From assembly GCA_903885855.1 (NCBI GenBank), contig CAISKG010000358.1, positions 1 through 5,478 on the forward strand: a DNA stretch of 5,478 nucleotides, read 5' to 3'. This DNA comes from an uncultured Planctomycetaceae bacterium. GTDB lineage: Bacteria; Planctomycetota; Planctomycetia; Pirellulales; UBA1268. The notes beneath the pieces are model-generated. The model made no database searches, was not told where the DNA came from, and worked only from the letters and a program-made list of their open reading frames with translations. Of this stretch, positions 4,253 to 5,478 are shown piece after piece (position 1 is the stretch's first letter; the number at the start of each line of letters is the position of its first letter). Both the position numbers and the translations under genes were made by a program.

Positions 4253-5478
4253 ATGCGCGTCTTCCTCTCCGCCGGCGAGCCCTCCGGTGACCACCACGCG
4301 GCGCTGGTGGTGGAGGCGATCCGCCGGCGCGATCCCGAGGCCGAGTTCGTCGGCCTCGGGGGGCCGCGGATGGAGGCCGCGGGGTGCCGGTTGCTGGCCG
4401 ACCTCACGCGGCTGGCGGTGATGTGGTTCCTGCGGGCGATGGTCTCGATCCACCGCTTCGTCGACCTCGCCCGGCGCGCCGAGCGGAGCTTCCTCGACGC
4501 CCGCCCCGACGTCTGCGTGCTCGTCGACTTCCCCGGCTTCCACTGGTGGCTGGCGTGGCGCGCCCGGCGGCACGGCATCCCGGTGGTCTTCTACTGCCCG
4601 CCGCAGATCTGGGCCTGGGCGAGCTGGCGGAAACACAAGATGCGGCGGCTCGTGGACCACGTCCTCGCCCCGCTCCCCTTCGAGCACCACTGGTTCGTCG
4701 CCCAGGGGATCCCTGCCACGTTCGTGGGCCATCCCTTCTTCGACGAGGCCGGCCACGGGGCCGTCGCGGGCGCGGACCCGCGGCCCGACGCGGCCACCGC
4801 CGCACCGCCGCGCACGGCCGAAGCGGGGCCGCTGGTCCTCCTCCTCCCCGGATCGCGGTCGCAGGAGATCGCCGCGAACCTCCCCAGCCTGCTGCGCACC
4901 GCGTCCGCCATCCGGCGGCGCGTGCCGGCGGCGCGCTTCACCGTCGCCGTCCTCCACGAGCGCCACGCCGCCACGGCGCGCCGGATGGCCGCGTTCGAGC
5001 CCGGTGCGCCGGTGGAGATCGTCGCGGGAAGGGCGCGGGAGCTGATGGACGGGGCGGCCTGCGCCGTGGCGGTGAGCGGATCGGTGTCGCTCGAATTGCT
5101 CTCCGCCCGGCTCCCGGCCGTGATCGTGTACCGGATCAGCGGCCTGGCGTGGGTGGTGCAGAGCTGGTTCCGCCACGCCCGCTTCATCACGCTGGTGAAC
5201 CTCCTGGCCACCGCCGAGCCGATCGGACCGGTGCGCCCGGCGTTCCTCCCGCCGCGCGACGTGCCCGCCGCCGATCCGGAGGCCGTGTACCCGGAGTACC
5301 TCGCGGTCGGCGATCCCGCGGAACGAGCGGCCGGGCACGTGGTCGAGTGGCTCACCGACCGCGAGGCGCTGGCGAAGATCCGGCGGCGCGTCGCCGAGGT
5401 CGCGGCCGCCATCGACCGCCCCGGCTCCGCCGACCGGGCGGCGGCCGCCGTGCTCGCCATCGCCCGTGGCGGCGATCC
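4253..5478 (+). CDS. lpxB: Lipid-A-disaccharide synthase (LpxB), 3' partial
   Basis: LpxB (glycosyltransferase family 19) joins UDP-2,3-diacylglucosamine to lipid X at the inner membrane, making the tetra-acyl disaccharide 1-phosphate core of lipid A and releasing UDP. There are 408 codons and no stop before the window ends; E. coli LpxB has 382 residues, so little is missing. Family motifs appear in order: SAGEPSGD (6-13), GLGGPRMEAAG (34-44), VDFPGF (91-96), PPQIWAW (116-122), LPFEHHWF (141-148), GHP (159-161), LLPGSRSQEI (197-206), SGSVSLELL (275-283) and FITLVNLLA (311-319). Glu9, Asp92, Arg202 and Asn316 correspond to residues important in the E. coli enzyme. Some positions are unusual: AVMW instead of AVMG, GFH instead of GFN, and LVNLLA instead of LPNLLA. 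An Ala/Pro-rich insertion lies near 165-193. The start gives the canonical N-terminus, but its Shine-Dalgarno is weak. An intrinsic terminator lies just upstream. Confidence 0.94.
   Translation, partial: MRVFLSAGEPSGDHHAALVVEAIRRRDPEAEFVGLGGPRMEAAGCRLLADLTRLAVMWFLRAMVSIHRFVDLARRAERSFLDARPDVCVLVDFPGFHWWLAWRARRHGIPVVFYCPPQIWAWASWRKHKMRRLVDHVLAPLPFEHHWFVAQGIPATFVGHPFFDEAGHGAVAGADPRPDAATAAPPRTAEAGPLVLLLPGSRSQEIAANLPSLLRTASAIRRRVPAARFTVAVLHERHAATARRMAAFEPGAPVEIVAGRARELMDGAACAVAVSGSVSLELLSARLPAVIVYRISGLAWVVQSWFRHARFITLVNLLATAEPIGPVRPAFLPPRDVPAADPEAVYPEYLAVGDPAERAAGHVVEWLTDREALAKIRRRVAEVAAAIDRPGSADRAAAAVLAIARGGD

Noticed and set aside
4157..5338. Long minus-strand frames opposite lpxB (also 4591-5460)
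   Set aside because: The plus strand holds all the LpxB motifs in order; the minus-strand products are low-complexity shadows.
1..5478. A novel multi-gene defence or biosynthetic system
   Set aside because: The genes lie in separate transcription units with unrelated housekeeping or single-protein roles. No nuclease, toxin, reverse transcriptase, repeat array or biosynthetic core enzyme is present.

Overview
The window is a short, very GC-rich stretch (strong G/C at third codon positions throughout) carrying six protein genes. All look like ordinary chromosomal genes. There is no RNA gene, mobile element or CRISPR array. The gene set suggests a Gram-negative, quite possibly a planctomycete: lpxB shows lipid A synthesis, and there is an exported lactonase-family beta-propeller, a small exported protein with a duplicated Cys-rich YHS/TRASH-like module, and a distinctive MFS protein. 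That taxonomic placement is inference from gene style, not from a marker gene.

Layout: (1) Positions 3-251, plus strand: the C-terminal end of an unidentified protein with a long Ala/Pro/Gly/Lys-rich tail, closed by a near-perfect intrinsic terminator at 282-319. (2) Positions 396-2011, minus strand: a likely two-gene unit transcribed from the lactonase propeller (827-2011) into panD, aspartate 1-decarboxylase (396-764), with 62 bases between them. (3) A divergent intergenic region of about 190 bases, then an MFS-type membrane transporter (2206-3465, plus). (4) A recognisable sigma70-like promoter at 3557-3585 drives the small secreted Cys-rich protein (3651-4094, plus). (5) A GC-rich intergenic stretch with several palindromes and a second strong intrinsic terminator (4184-4218). 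(6) lpxB, lipid-A-disaccharide synthase (from 4253, plus), which runs off the right edge very near its expected C-terminus.

Functionally the genes do not form one pathway. panD makes beta-alanine for pantothenate/CoA and lpxB makes the lipid A disaccharide. The lactonase and the Cys-rich protein both carry signal peptides and should act outside the cytoplasm, and the transporter sits in the inner membrane. I found no convincing new multi-gene system. The points most worth a second look are the duplicated Cys module, the poly-G tract inside its promoter spacer, the terminator just 5' of lpxB, and the divergent LpxB motifs with an Ala/Pro-rich insertion.
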